Shown here: positions 17,097-25,943 of the stretch, piece by piece | Layout of the letters: each line of letters opens with the position of its first letter | Position numbering within the stretch: the first letter of the stretch is position 1 | Origin: Mucilaginibacter agri | Lineage (GTDB): Bacteria; Bacteroidota; Bacteroidia; Sphingobacteriales; Sphingobacteriaceae | Assembly (NCBI RefSeq): GCF_009928685.1 | Contig: NZ_WWEO01000045.1 | Location: 124,001-188,000 of the forward strand | Length of the DNA: 64,000 nt | Direction of reading: 5' to 3' | Made by a program: the position numbers and the translations under genes | The notes under the pieces: model-generated | Databases searched by the model: none | Seen by the model: only the letters and a program-made list of their open reading frames with translations | What the model was told of the DNA's origin: nothing

Positions 17097-18257
17097 ATGT
17101 TTACCAACGATATCACCAACCGTTTTCAACAATTAGAAACACCGTTTTACTACTACGACCTTAATGTACTGCGCAATACTTTGCAGGCTTGCCAAACAGC
17201 GGCTAACAAGTATAACTTCCATGTGCATTATGCCATGAAAGCAAACTTTAATCCTAAAGTATTGCAGGCTGTGCAATCATACGGATTTGGTGCCGACTGT
17301 GTTAGCGGTAACGAAGTTAAAGCTGCTGTAGAATATGGTTTTGGCAAAGACAAAGTTGTATTTGCGGGCGTAGGTAAATCGGATCGAGAGATCAACTACG
17401 CGCTGGATGCCGATATTTTCTGCTTTAATGTAGAGTCTGTTCAGGAGTTATTGGTTATCAATGACCTGGCTGCTGCTAAAGGCAAAATTGCTAATGTTGC
17501 TATCCGTATTAACCCAAACGTTGATGCGCATACCCACCACTTTATTACCACTGGTTTAGAAGAAAACAAATTTGGCGTAAACGTTTGGCAATTGCCCGAT
17601 GTGGCAGATACTTTGCGTAACTGCAAAAACCTGCAATTGCTGGGCATCCACTTCCATATCGGCTCGCAAATTACAGACCTGGAGACGTTTAAAACGCTTT
17701 GTACCCGTGTTAACGAATTGAGCGAATGGTTTGAGCAAAAAGGTTTTAATATCAAAGTACTTAACGTAGGCGGTGGCTTAGGCGTAAACTATTACTCACC
17801 AGACCATGATAACGTTGCCGATTTTGATGCATATTTTAAAGTGTTCAGCGATTTTCTGAATGTTAAACCCAATCAGGAAGTACACTTCGAATTAGGTCGT
17901 GCTTTAGTGGCGCAATCGGCTTCTTTAATTGCGAGGGTATTATACGTTAAAAACGGCCTTAAAAAGAATTTTCTGGTGCTTGATGCCGGTATGACGGAAT
18001 TGATTCGCCCGATGTTATATCAGGCATATCACCAAATTGAGAATTTAAGTCAGGTTGCTGAGGCAGAGAAACAACCGATCAAATACGATGTGGTTGGCCC
18101 GATATGCGAAAGCACGGATTGTTTTCGTAAGGATGTGGAATTGCCAGAATCATTCCGCGGCGATCTGATCGCTGTCCGTACTGCCGGAGCCTACGGCGAA
18201 GTAATGGCTTCACGCTATAACCTGCGCGATCAGGTGGAGAGTGTTTATAGCGAATAA
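17097..18257 (+). CDS. lysA: Diaminopimelate decarboxylase
   Basis: A 386-residue PLP enzyme of fold type III that decarboxylates meso-diaminopimelate to lysine. The PLP lysine is Lys48 in HYAMKAN. The phosphate-binding loop GGGLGVNY lies near residue 223. The opposite-subunit catalytic cysteine segment GPICESTDCF and the AGAYGEVMASRYN element lie near the C-terminus. The protein is shorter than E. coli LysA (420) but all motifs are present. It sits 26 bp after lysC and is followed by a strong terminator, giving a two-gene lysine operon. Confidence 0.94.
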   Translation: MFTNDITNRFQQLETPFYYYDLNVLRNTLQACQTAANKYNFHVHYAMKANFNPKVLQAVQSYGFGADCVSGNEVKAAVEYGFGKDKVVFAGVGKSDREINYALDADIFCFNVESVQELLVINDLAAAKGKIANVAIRINPNVDAHTHHFITTGLEENKFGVNVWQLPDVADTLRNCKNLQLLGIHFHIGSQITDLETFKTLCTRVNELSEWFEQKGFNIKVLNVGGGLGVNYYSPDHDNVADFDAYFKVFSDFLNVKPNQEVHFELGRALVAQSASLIARVLYVKNGLKKNFLVLDAGMTELIRPMLYQAYHQIENLSQVAEAEKQPIKYDVVGPICESTDCFRKDVELPESFRGDLIAVRTAGAYGEVMASRYNLRDQVESVYSE

Positions 18258-18301
18258 GCCTTTTGTCAATCCTTATCGATCAGAGAAAGTTGAAATTATA
18301 T

Positions 18302-18336
18302 GTAGAGACACATACTTTGTGTCTCTACTTTTTTTG
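18302..18336 (+). terminator. Terminator of the lysC-lysA operon
   Basis: GTAGAGACACA / TGTGTCTCTAC with a TACTT-type loop is followed by a run of seven T. Confidence 0.9.
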
Positions 18337-18422
18337 CCCCGTCGCTTAACATAAACTTCATTTTAACGAAGCTTTAACTTAACTGTTAATCAGTATCTTA
18401 GTATTAATCAAATTACAGCGTT

Positions 18423-18512
18423 ATGAATTTGCTTAATAGGATTTACAGACTGTTTAACAGTTTACGCGAAAGAGTGATGCTACAACGCATTAAGTCGGTT
18501 TACATGCATTAA
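18423..18512 (+). CDS. Possible 29-residue basic peptide
   Basis: ATG 18423 to TAA 18512 would encode a very basic amphipathic helix (NLLNRIYRLFNSLRERVM, then RIKSV). It lies in the 422-bp gap between the lysA terminator and the GH1 gene. The rest of that gap shows only a weak hairpin CCTGTTAA / TTAACGGG at 18572-18591 and no confident promoter. The hydrophobic/basic spacing is suggestive but a frame this short can occur by chance; confidence is low. Confidence 0.25.
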   Translation: MNLLNRIYRLFNSLRERVMLQRIKSVYMH

Positions 18513-18679
18513 TAGTGTTACTTTATATCGTCTATTTATCGGCTTGTAAACAGGTCGCCTTCCATATTACACCTGTTAATTTTTTAACGGGCAATTTATA
18601 TTTTCACGAAACTTTACCGGCACTCCATCGGTTTGTTGTTTCTTTGTTGCACGCTAAAAACAATGAGGCATACTAACTA

Positions 18680-20023
18680 ATGGGTGAATTAAACAGAAAG
18701 CAGTTTGGTGACGATTTTCAGTGGGGGGTATCCGCTGCTGCGTTACAAACAGAAGGCGCTTGTGATGTTGATGGTAAAGGCCAGTCTATCTGGGATACGT
18801 TTTCTTCAAAAAAAGGTAAGATTTTAAATGGTGATCATCACCATGTAGCCTGCGATTTTTACAATCGATATGAAGAAGATATCGACATTGTTAAAGGCCT
18901 TAATATACCCAACTTCCGTTTTTCTATCGCGTGGACGCGCATTTTGCCATCGGGTACAGGTAAAGTAAACCAAGCTGGTTTAGATTATTATCACCGGGTG
19001 ATAGATTACTGTCTAAAACAAGGGGTTGAGCCCTGGATAACGCTTTATCATTGGGATTTGCCGCAAGTGTTGGAAGACAAAGGCGGCTGGGCAAATCGCG
19101 AAATTATCAGTTGGTTCTCCGAATTTGTTAATGTTTGTGCCGAAGCTTTCGGGAGCAAGGTGAAACACTGGATGGTTATGAATGAACCTTCGGTATTTAC
19201 TGGTGCCGGATATTTTCTGGGAATCCATGCACCTGGCAAAAACGGGCTAAGAAATTTTGTTCCCGTTGTGCATAATACGGTGCTAAGTATTGTTGCGGGC
19301 GCTAAGATACTACGTAACAAGCTTCCCGCCGACAGGCAGATAGGCACCACTTTTTCCTGCTCTTATATCGAACCCAATTCGCATTCCTCGAAAGATATCG
19401 CAGCGGCAAAACGTGCCGACGCGCTGATTAATCGATTATTTATCGAGCCTATATTAGGCATGGGTTACCCCATGACAGAAGTTACCGCCTTAAAACGTTT
19501 AGAAAAGTACATACTGCCAGGTGATCCCGAAAATATGCATTTTGATTTCGACTTTATCGGCATTCAAAATTACACAAGGGAACTTGTAGAATACTCATTT
19601 TTTACCCCTTACATAGGCGCTAGCTTGGTTAAGGCTACAAAACGCAATGTGCCAACAACAGAAATGGGATGGGAGGTGTATCCGCAATCTATTTACGAGA
19701 TGATTAAAAAGTTTGGCGCTTATCCAAATGTTAAAAAAATCATTATTACAGAAAATGGCGCTGCATTTAAAGATCAATTGGTTGACGGGAAAATAGATGA
19801 TACCCGGCGCGTATCATATTTGAACGATTATCTCGAGCAGGTGCTAAAAGCCAAAAACGAGGGGTTGAACGTACATGGTTATTTTGTATGGACGCTTACG
19901 GATAATTTTGAATGGGCAGAAGGCTATCATCCGCGTTTTGGTTTGGTACACGTCGATTTTGATACCTTAAAACGCACAATAAAAGGGTCGGGATATTGGT
20001 ATAGTAATTTATTGAAAGGATAG
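18680..20023 (+). CDS. Glycoside hydrolase family 1 beta-glucosidase
   Basis: A 447-residue enzyme with the GH1 barrel. The N-terminal signature FQWGVSAAALQTEGA (13-27), the substrate-binding HWDLP, the acid/base glutamate Glu169 in MNEP, and the nucleophile Glu358 in ITENG are all visible. The C-terminal WTLTDNFEWAEGY supplies aglycone and glycone contacts. There is no signal peptide, so it is probably cytosolic and acts on imported beta-glucosides or similar disaccharides by a retaining mechanism. It is monocistronic, with no transporter or regulator beside it; the exact sugar specificity cannot be stated. Confidence 0.94.
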   Translation: MGELNRKQFGDDFQWGVSAAALQTEGACDVDGKGQSIWDTFSSKKGKILNGDHHHVACDFYNRYEEDIDIVKGLNIPNFRFSIAWTRILPSGTGKVNQAGLDYYHRVIDYCLKQGVEPWITLYHWDLPQVLEDKGGWANREIISWFSEFVNVCAEAFGSKVKHWMVMNEPSVFTGAGYFLGIHAPGKNGLRNFVPVVHNTVLSIVAGAKILRNKLPADRQIGTTFSCSYIEPNSHSSKDIAAAKRADALINRLFIEPILGMGYPMTEVTALKRLEKYILPGDPENMHFDFDFIGIQNYTRELVEYSFFTPYIGASLVKATKRNVPTTEMGWEVYPQSIYEMIKKFGAYPNVKKIIITENGAAFKDQLVDGKIDDTRRVSYLNDYLEQVLKAKNEGLNVHGYFVWTLTDNFEWAEGYHPRFGLVHVDFDTLKRTIKGSGYWYSNLLKG

Positions 20024-20049
20024 CGCCTTTTTCGAGGATAGCGTTTGGT

Positions 20050-22140
20050 TTATATACTTTTTGTCTCTCTATTCAACGAAACGTAGAATGTTGTGCCGTC
20101 AGCTCCGCTGTTGAACCAAATACTGCCGTGGTGCTTATCGATAATCTGTTTGCAGATAGATAAACCAAGTCCAAATGATTTTTCGCCCATAGTGCCTGGC
20201 CTTTTGGCTTCAGTAAACATATTGAATATCTTATCACGCAGATTATCGGGAATGCCTATACCATTGTCGGCAACTGCGATGCAGATAGTTTTATCGTAGC
20301 GTGCGGCGCTTACTTTTATCACCGAGCCAACCGGACTAAATTTAATGGCGTTAATAATCAGGTTGCTTACTACCCGCCAAATCTTTTCCCGGCTTATCAT
20401 CAACATTTCCGGCGAATCCAGCGTTTCCAGTTCTATTTGCTGATTTTTTTCGGCCGCTTTAAAACGAAGTAATTCTACGCTATTGTTAAGCAACACATTA
20501 ATATCAACTGACTGCATTTTCAACTCTGTAAGCGAGTTATCTGTAGCTTCGAATATCTCATTTATCAGCTCCAGGGAGTTGGAGGCAGTGTCTTTAATAA
20601 TATTAATGTAGTCCTGCTGTTCTTCAGTGTAGCCATCGTCTGAGGCCATTACGTTGGTTAATGACGATATGCCGCCCAGTGGGTTACGCAGATCGTGCGC
20701 AACGGCGTGTAAAATGCGGTCTTTTTCCTGGCTGCCTTCATTTAATCTGTCAAGCGCATTCTGCAAGTCGGCCTTTTGCTTTGTTACCTGTGCGTTTAAA
20801 CCACTTACAGTAATAAGCTCTTTTTTAGATCTTTTCCAGTTACGATAAATCAACAGGATAATAATAATAGCCATTACCGCGAGCAAAATAGCCACGGTTA
20901 AATATATGCGCTGTAGCTTATTATTGTAGGTGAGAGTTTCTATCTCACGTTCCTTTTCGTAATTATTAAGCTGTTCGCCAATGTTCGTTTCTTTTAACTG
21001 GCTTACATTTTCGATCAGAGAATCTCTGAGCTCGTTATAACGCCTGTTGTAATTTAGCGCCAAGGCAAGTTGGTTTTTACGGGCGTAATATTCACCCATT
21101 AGCTTAAACCAGTCGCTTTCTGCCTTTTTGTTTGAAGTGTGTTTTAACTGTGATTGAACGCTATCTAACACAGGTAACAAAAGATCATCGCGCTTTTGGT
21201 CCGCATAAATCTTTGCCAGTTTTATTTCCGATAATTCGGCGTCAAAATTATCATTGAGCGGTAAGCTGGTTATAGCAATACTCTTCTTTAAAAGATCTAC
21301 CGCTTGCGGATATTGACGCTGTTTGATATAAATGTCAGCCTCGTTGCCATAAACTACTGCTTTAGCAACGTCCATTAAACCCGGTTTAATTTTCTTATAG
21401 TTTGAGCCTTTTTGGTTTACATAACTAATAGCCTTTTCAAAATAGGCGATCGCACTATCAGGTTTATTAAGATGCCGATAGGCAAGGCCTATGTTGTCGA
21501 GTATTTCCTGGTTGCGGTAAAAGATCACAAACTGGCTATCCAGCGGCAGTGATTTTTTATAGCTTTCTTTAAAGTAAGTAATGGCTAGGTTATAATGCGA
21601 TTGCTGATAGGTGATCATGCCTATGCGATAGGCATAGGCTGTAAGCGTTAATTTGTCGAGGTGATTTTTGCCGATCTGGTACCCAATGAAATAAGATGGA
21701 TAAGCATTATCATAATCATGAAGGTTAAAATAGGCGTCGGCTTTGGCAAAGCTGGCTTCTGAATAAAGTGAAGGATTACGTTGTTGACCACCATTCTCAT
21801 TAATCATATTCAGCATACTGTCGGCATATAGCAGCGCCTCCTTGTCATTATGCCTTATGCGGATCGCCAATACATAATGAAATCCTATTCGTCTGAATTT
21901 ATCGTTAACCGTTGTGTTTTTAAGGCGTTTAAACGCCTGATCGATGTATTTAACACCTTCTTCGGGATGTTTGTCGCTAATTAGATTGGCTGTATCGAGT
22001 ATCTTTAAAAAACCTGCGGAATAAACGCGTTCATCATCTTGCCGGTGGCAGGCGTTAAATACCAATAACATACACAGCGCAACTAACAGCTTTTGGCCGT
22101 AGCGTAGAACGTGTTTATTATATAATTTGGGGCGAAGCAA
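20050..22140 (-). CDS. TPR-containing sensor histidine kinase
   Basis: A 696-residue protein. The N-terminus has a hydrophobic segment and a possible lipobox (VFNAC). About six tetratricopeptide repeats lie outside the membrane over ~50-380, then a coiled linker, a transmembrane helix near 408-431, a second coiled coil, a HisKA domain with phospho-acceptor His482 (AVAHDLRNPLGG) and a HATPase_c domain (N-box NLIINAIKF, G-boxes DNGIGIP and SFGLGLSICKQI). Extracytoplasmic TPRs probably detect a protein or peptide signal. There is no receiver domain and no adjacent response regulator, so its partner is unknown. The gene is convergent with GH1. Confidence 0.92.
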   Translation of the reverse strand: MLRPKLYNKHVLRYGQKLLVALCMLLVFNACHRQDDERVYSAGFLKILDTANLISDKHPEEGVKYIDQAFKRLKNTTVNDKFRRIGFHYVLAIRIRHNDKEALLYADSMLNMINENGGQQRNPSLYSEASFAKADAYFNLHDYDNAYPSYFIGYQIGKNHLDKLTLTAYAYRIGMITYQQSHYNLAITYFKESYKKSLPLDSQFVIFYRNQEILDNIGLAYRHLNKPDSAIAYFEKAISYVNQKGSNYKKIKPGLMDVAKAVVYGNEADIYIKQRQYPQAVDLLKKSIAITSLPLNDNFDAELSEIKLAKIYADQKRDDLLLPVLDSVQSQLKHTSNKKAESDWFKLMGEYYARKNQLALALNYNRRYNELRDSLIENVSQLKETNIGEQLNNYEKEREIETLTYNNKLQRIYLTVAILLAVMAIIIILLIYRNWKRSKKELITVSGLNAQVTKQKADLQNALDRLNEGSQEKDRILHAVAHDLRNPLGGISSLTNVMASDDGYTEEQQDYINIIKDTASNSLELINEIFEATDNSLTELKMQSVDINVLLNNSVELLRFKAAEKNQQIELETLDSPEMLMISREKIWRVVSNLIINAIKFSPVGSVIKVSAARYDKTICIAVADNGIGIPDNLRDKIFNMFTEAKRPGTMGEKSFGLGLSICKQIIDKHHGSIWFNSGADGTTFYVSLNRETKSI

Positions 22141-22227
22141 TGGTATTAATTAGACGGTCGACAAAAATAATATTCAGTATTTTAAGGTAGTAATTTTTAG
22201 TCTATAATGGGTTAAAACACTGTTTTT

Positions 22228-23409
22228 TTATTTGAAAGCGTCTAAACCAGTAATATCCATGCCTGTTATCAGTAAATGAATGTCGTGTGTTCCCTCATAG
22301 GTAATTACCGATTCAAGGTTCATCATGTGCCGCATAATCGAGTATTCTCCAGTGATGCCCATTCCGCCCAAAATTTGCCTTGCTTCACGGGCAATATGAA
22401 GGGCCATGTCTACATTATTGCGTTTGGCCATTGATATTTGAGCCGCTGTGGCGCGGTTCTCGCTTTTTAGTGTCCCCAATCGCCAAGCCAATAATTGCGC
22501 TTTGGTAATCTCAGTAACCATTTCGGCTAGTTTTTTTTGTTGTAATTGGAAGCCGGCTATCGGTTTGCCAAATTGCACACGTTCTTTAGCATAGCGCAAG
22601 GCGGTATCGTAACAATCCATCGCAGCACCAATAGCTCCCCATGATATACCATATCTGGCTTGATTTAAACAACCCAGCGGACCTTTTAATCCGGCTACAT
22701 TAGGCAACAGGTTTTCTTTAGGTACTTTTACGTTATCAAAAACTAGTTCGCCTGTGGCGGAAGCGCGCAGTGACCATTTATTATGGGTTTCTGGTGTGCT
22801 GAAGCCTTCCATGCCGCGCTCAACGATAATCCCGCGAACCTTACCAGTTTCGTCCTTAGCCCATACAACGGCAATATCGGCAAAGGGGGCATTAGAGATC
22901 CACATTTTGGCGCCGTTTAATATGTAATGATCTCCGGCATCTTTAATGTTTGTAATCATACCACCCGGGTTCGAGCCGTGGTCGGGTTCGGTTAAGCCAA
23001 AACAACCCATCAACTCGCCCGAAGCCAGTTTGGGCAGGTATTTATGTTTTTGCTCTTCCGATCCATAAGCGTATATCGGGTACATTACCAATGAGCCTTG
23101 AACAGATGCTGTAGATCGGATACCAGAATCGCCACGCTCCAATTCCTGCATAATAATGCCGTAGGCGGTATAGTCGAGGCCGGCGCCGCCGTATTCAACA
23201 GGCACAGTCGGGCCAAAGGCACCTATATCTGCCAGGCCTTTTATTAATTGTTTAGGAAACTCGGCCTTTTGCGCCTGATTTTCTATAATCGGGCTTACTT
23301 CTTTCTTTACCCAATCACGTACAGATTGGCGTATTAATTTATGTTCGTCACTTAAAAGTTCATCAACCAGGTAATAGTCCGGCGATTCAAACAAGTCGGT
23401 TCTTGGCAT
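22228..23409 (-). CDS. Acyl-CoA dehydrogenase, glutaryl-CoA dehydrogenase type
   Basis: A 393-residue FAD enzyme. Family motifs include ELERGDSGIRSTASVQGSLV and GCFGLTEPDHGSNPGGM. The catalytic base Glu372 lies in the C-terminal TYEGTHDIHLL. The SVQGSLVMYPIYAYGSEEQ segment and the position of the base match glutaryl-CoA dehydrogenases, which convert glutaryl-CoA to crotonyl-CoA and CO2 in lysine and tryptophan breakdown. It is monocistronic, with a TAGATTTG -7 element at 23439-23432. kynU, another tryptophan-degradation gene, lies 32 kb away with no obvious link. The general dehydrogenase call is certain; the substrate is less so. Confidence 0.88.
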   Translation of the reverse strand: MPRTDLFESPDYYLVDELLSDEHKLIRQSVRDWVKKEVSPIIENQAQKAEFPKQLIKGLADIGAFGPTVPVEYGGAGLDYTAYGIIMQELERGDSGIRSTASVQGSLVMYPIYAYGSEEQKHKYLPKLASGELMGCFGLTEPDHGSNPGGMITNIKDAGDHYILNGAKMWISNAPFADIAVVWAKDETGKVRGIIVERGMEGFSTPETHNKWSLRASATGELVFDNVKVPKENLLPNVAGLKGPLGCLNQARYGISWGAIGAAMDCYDTALRYAKERVQFGKPIAGFQLQQKKLAEMVTEITKAQLLAWRLGTLKSENRATAAQISMAKRNNVDMALHIAREARQILGGMGITGEYSIMRHMMNLESVITYEGTHDIHLLITGMDITGLDAFK

Positions 23410-23431
23410 AATTTCGGTATTGTCAGTTAAG

Positions 23432-23439
23432 CAAATCTA
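23432..23439 (-). promoter_or_regulatory. Candidate -7 element of the acyl-CoA dehydrogenase gene
   Basis: The minus-strand TAGATTTG fits TAnnTTTG, 23 bp before the ATG at 23409. It is back to back with the folB promoter. Confidence 0.4.
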
Positions 23440-23456
23440 ATCAAAGCTTACATTCG

Positions 23457-23488
23457 TTGGTTATATTATGCGGTTTAATTTACTTTTG
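23457..23488 (+). promoter_or_regulatory. Predicted promoter of folB-glcD
   Basis: TTG at 23457-23459, a 21-nt spacer, then TACTTTTG at 23481-23488, matching the -33/-7 consensus of Bacteroidota. It ends 5 nt before the folB ATG, implying little or no leader. Confidence 0.55.
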
Positions 23489-23492
23489 ATTT

Positions 23493-23849
23493 ATGATAGA
23501 AGTTGCATTACATGGCGCTGAATTTTTTGCCCGACATGGCTATTACCCGCAAGAACAACAATTGGGCAATCGCTTTTTATTGGATATCGAAGTAGGTTTT
23601 AATCCAGCCAACAGCTTTGGTGATGATAAATTGTCTAATACGCTTAATTACGAGCAATTGTATCAAATTGCCGACGAAGAGATGAAAGTTACCCGCCAAT
23701 TGCTCGAAACCGTAGTACAAACTATTATAGATCGCATTAAAACCGAATTTTCCTTTGCTGAAATTATAAGGGTAAAATTAAAAAAGCTTAGTCCCCCTTT
23801 AAAAGGTAAGGTTGAAGCTTCTTCTGTTACTATTACTTATAAAAAATAA
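23493..23849 (+). CDS. folB: Dihydroneopterin aldolase
   Basis: A 118-residue cytosolic enzyme of folate synthesis that cleaves dihydroneopterin to 6-hydroxymethyl-dihydropterin and glycolaldehyde. The family start is clear (IEVALHGAEFFARHGYYPQE), as are the NTLNYEQLY segment with its substrate-contacting tyrosine and the C-terminal KLKKLSPPLKG, which contains the candidate catalytic lysine. Length is normal (~120). The ATG is 5 nt downstream of a TACTTTTG box. glcD follows after 2 bp, so the two genes are probably co-transcribed although no pathway link is obvious beyond glycolaldehyde/glycolate chemistry. Confidence 0.9.
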   Translation: MIEVALHGAEFFARHGYYPQEQQLGNRFLLDIEVGFNPANSFGDDKLSNTLNYEQLYQIADEEMKVTRQLLETVVQTIIDRIKTEFSFAEIIRVKLKKLSPPLKGKVEASSVTITYKK

Positions 23850-23851
23850 CG

Positions 23852-25282
23852 ATGGACTATAAGCCTGTTAGCCCCGAACTATTGCAGCAATTTAGGTTAA
23901 TTGTCGGCGAAGCTTATATACTAACCGACACTGACGATCTGGAACCATACAGTCATGATGAAACCGAAGATTTGCAATATTATCCGCAGATAGTTGCCCG
24001 CCCGCAAAGCGCAGATGAGGTTTCTGCTTTGCTGAAACTATGCAACGAAAATTATATCCCGGTAACACCCCGTGGTGCGGGCACAGGCTTAAGTGGTGGC
24101 GCATTGCCCGTTAAACGAGGGTTGGTGATTGCCATGGAGCGTTTTAATAAAATCGTTAAAATAGACGAAGAAAACCTTCAGGCCACGGTCGAACCAGGTG
24201 TTATTACCGAAGTTTTTATGGATGCTGTTGCCGAAAAAGGCCTGCTTTACCCGGTAGATCCAGCCAGTAAGGGTAGCTGTTTCATCGGGGGCAACGTGTC
24301 GCATGGTTCGGGCGGGCCAAGGGTAGTTAAATACGGCACTATCCGCGAATATGTGCTGAATTTGCAAGTGGTTTTGCCTAGTGGTGACATCATCTGGACT
24401 GGCGCCAATACGCTTAAATATGCATCTGGCTATAATTTAACCCAGTTAATGATTGGCTCGGAAGGGACGCTCGGCATTGTTACTGCCATTGTGGTAAAAC
24501 TCATTCCTCAGCCTAAATATAATGCGTTAATGTTAGCTTCATTTACTACAAACGAGGCTGCTTGTGGTGCGGTATCGGCTATATTCAGGGCAGGGGTAAT
24601 TCCGTCTACACTGGAGTTTATGGAGCGAAAGGGGATAGAGTGGGTAATTAAATTCGACGGTTTAGTCTTTGATTTGAAAGATGGTATCGAAGCATTTTTG
24701 CTCATTGAAGTTGATGGCAACAACCAGGATGTAATACTCGAAAACTGCGAGCAGGTTAATACAGTGCTCGAAAACTTTGATTGCAAGGAGGTTTTGTTTG
24801 CCGATACAACCGCTCAAAAAGAAGAACTTTGGCGTATCAGGCGCACCATGCCGGTTTCGGTAAAATCAAACTCGGTTTATAAGGAAGAAGATACCGTAGT
24901 GCCCCGTGCTGCGTTGCCGGTGCTAATTAAAGGTATTAAAGAAATTGGCGCTAAGTACGGCTTCGAATCTGTTTGTTATGGTCATGCTGGTGATGGTAAT
25001 CTGCATGTTAACATCATCAAAGGGAATATGAGCGATATCGACTGGAATACTAAATTGAAAGACGGCATCCGCGAAATCTTCAAATTAACAGTTGATCTTG
25101 GTGGCACGCTTTCGGGCGAACACGGTATAGGCTTGGTGCAAAAGGATTACATGAATATTAAGTATACTGATGTGCATTTTGCGCTATGGCGGGGGATTAA
25201 ACAGGTATTCGATCCGAACGGTATATTGAACCCAGGCAAAATTTTTGCCCCTAGCCCACTGAAGGGGGGAATAGAAGTTTGA
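23852..25282 (+). CDS. FAD-linked oxidase, GlcD/D-lactate dehydrogenase type
   Basis: A 476-residue flavoprotein. The PCMH-type FAD-binding domain shows PRGAGTGLSGGALP (73-86) and GSCFIGGNVSHGSGGPRVVKYG. The C-terminal FAD-linked oxidase domain carries GHAGDGNLHVNI and GTLSGEHGIGLVQKDYM. The family oxidises D-2-hydroxyacids such as glycolate or D-lactate; GlcE and GlcF partners are not adjacent, so the substrate is open. The last residues (PSPLKGGIEV) are encoded by a dispersed palindromic repeat that also supplies the stop codon. Translation probably couples to folB. Confidence 0.88.
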   Translation: MDYKPVSPELLQQFRLIVGEAYILTDTDDLEPYSHDETEDLQYYPQIVARPQSADEVSALLKLCNENYIPVTPRGAGTGLSGGALPVKRGLVIAMERFNKIVKIDEENLQATVEPGVITEVFMDAVAEKGLLYPVDPASKGSCFIGGNVSHGSGGPRVVKYGTIREYVLNLQVVLPSGDIIWTGANTLKYASGYNLTQLMIGSEGTLGIVTAIVVKLIPQPKYNALMLASFTTNEAACGAVSAIFRAGVIPSTLEFMERKGIEWVIKFDGLVFDLKDGIEAFLLIEVDGNNQDVILENCEQVNTVLENFDCKEVLFADTTAQKEELWRIRRTMPVSVKSNSVYKEEDTVVPRAALPVLIKGIKEIGAKYGFESVCYGHAGDGNLHVNIIKGNMSDIDWNTKLKDGIREIFKLTVDLGGTLSGEHGIGLVQKDYMNIKYTDVHFALWRGIKQVFDPNGILNPGKIFAPSPLKGGIEV

Positions 25283-25363
25283 TTTTATGTCTCGACCTAC
25301 CTCGGTAAAATTTGGGAAGCCCTGATTCTCGCCTTTCTAACTCCCCCTTTAGGGGGCTGGGGG
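25250..25363. repeat. Inverted pair of dispersed CCCCCTTTAGGGGG-type repeats
   Basis: The left unit (25252-25270, CTGAAGGGGGGA core) and right unit (25337-25363, CTCCCCCTTTAGGGGGCTGG) are imperfect reverse complements about 65 bp apart. They overlap the end of the glcD gene and abut the thioesterase stop. Related units occur at 40549-40640, 42567-42642 and 60431-60583. Confidence 0.65.
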
Positions 25364-25364
25364 G

Positions 25365-25811
25365 TTAATGTGTATTCGTAATCAACCCCGGCTCATCGTA
25401 TTTGATCATACTGTCGCGTTGCTTAGGCGGAATTGGTACCGACTTATTGCTCTCGTAATCGTAACTAATGCATACCGATTTGCCTACCGTGCAAATTTCT
25501 TCGCCATCAGGCGTTTCGCGGGTTAGTAAATAAACCATATCAAAGCTGCTGTTGCCAATGCGCGATGTGCGCACGTAACAATAAATTGTATCATTTATTG
25601 AGATAGGTTTCAGGTAATTGATCTCCGAGCGCCCCAGGATAACGCCCGTTTTAGAGAAATTCCAATCGGTAACTTCCTTCCAATAACATAAACGGGCTAT
25701 TTCAAAATAGGTTAAATATATCGTGTTGCTTACGTTTCCGTAGGCATCTATATCCGAAAAGCGGATCGGGATAGGTGTCTTAAAGTTATAATCAGTAATT
25801 CTTTCAGCCAT
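25365..25811 (-). CDS. Acyl-CoA thioesterase, 4HBT hotdog family
   Basis: A 148-residue hotdog-fold protein. The signature RFSDIDAYGNVSNTIYLTYF at 17-36 places the catalytic Asp (Asp22) and the Asn/Tyr substrate-binding residues of the 4-hydroxybenzoyl-CoA thioesterase family. It should hydrolyse an acyl-CoA in the cytosol; chain length is unknown. It is monocistronic, convergent with glcD, and separated from it by the dispersed repeat pair. No signal peptide is present. Confidence 0.85.
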   Translation of the reverse strand: MAERITDYNFKTPIPIRFSDIDAYGNVSNTIYLTYFEIARLCYWKEVTDWNFSKTGVILGRSEINYLKPISINDTIYCYVRTSRIGNSSFDMVYLLTRETPDGEEICTVGKSVCISYDYESNKSVPIPPKQRDSMIKYDEPGLITNTH

Positions 25812-25930
25812 GTGGTGTCAAATTGTCTGTTGTTGTTATTTTATACCGACAAAAAGTCATTTTTAGATTAAAAAATGCCGTTGGTATAAGAGTTGACTTA
25901 TAGTGAACGAATATAATAAAAGAAAATTCT

Positions 25931-25936
25931 GGAGGA
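25931..25936 (+). promoter_or_regulatory. Strong Shine-Dalgarno of the hsp20 gene
   Basis: GGAGGA lies 7 nt before the ATG at 25944. Such a clear Shine-Dalgarno is unusual in this window and suggests efficient translation when the gene is induced. Confidence 0.7.
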
Positions 25937-25943
25937 ACATAAA

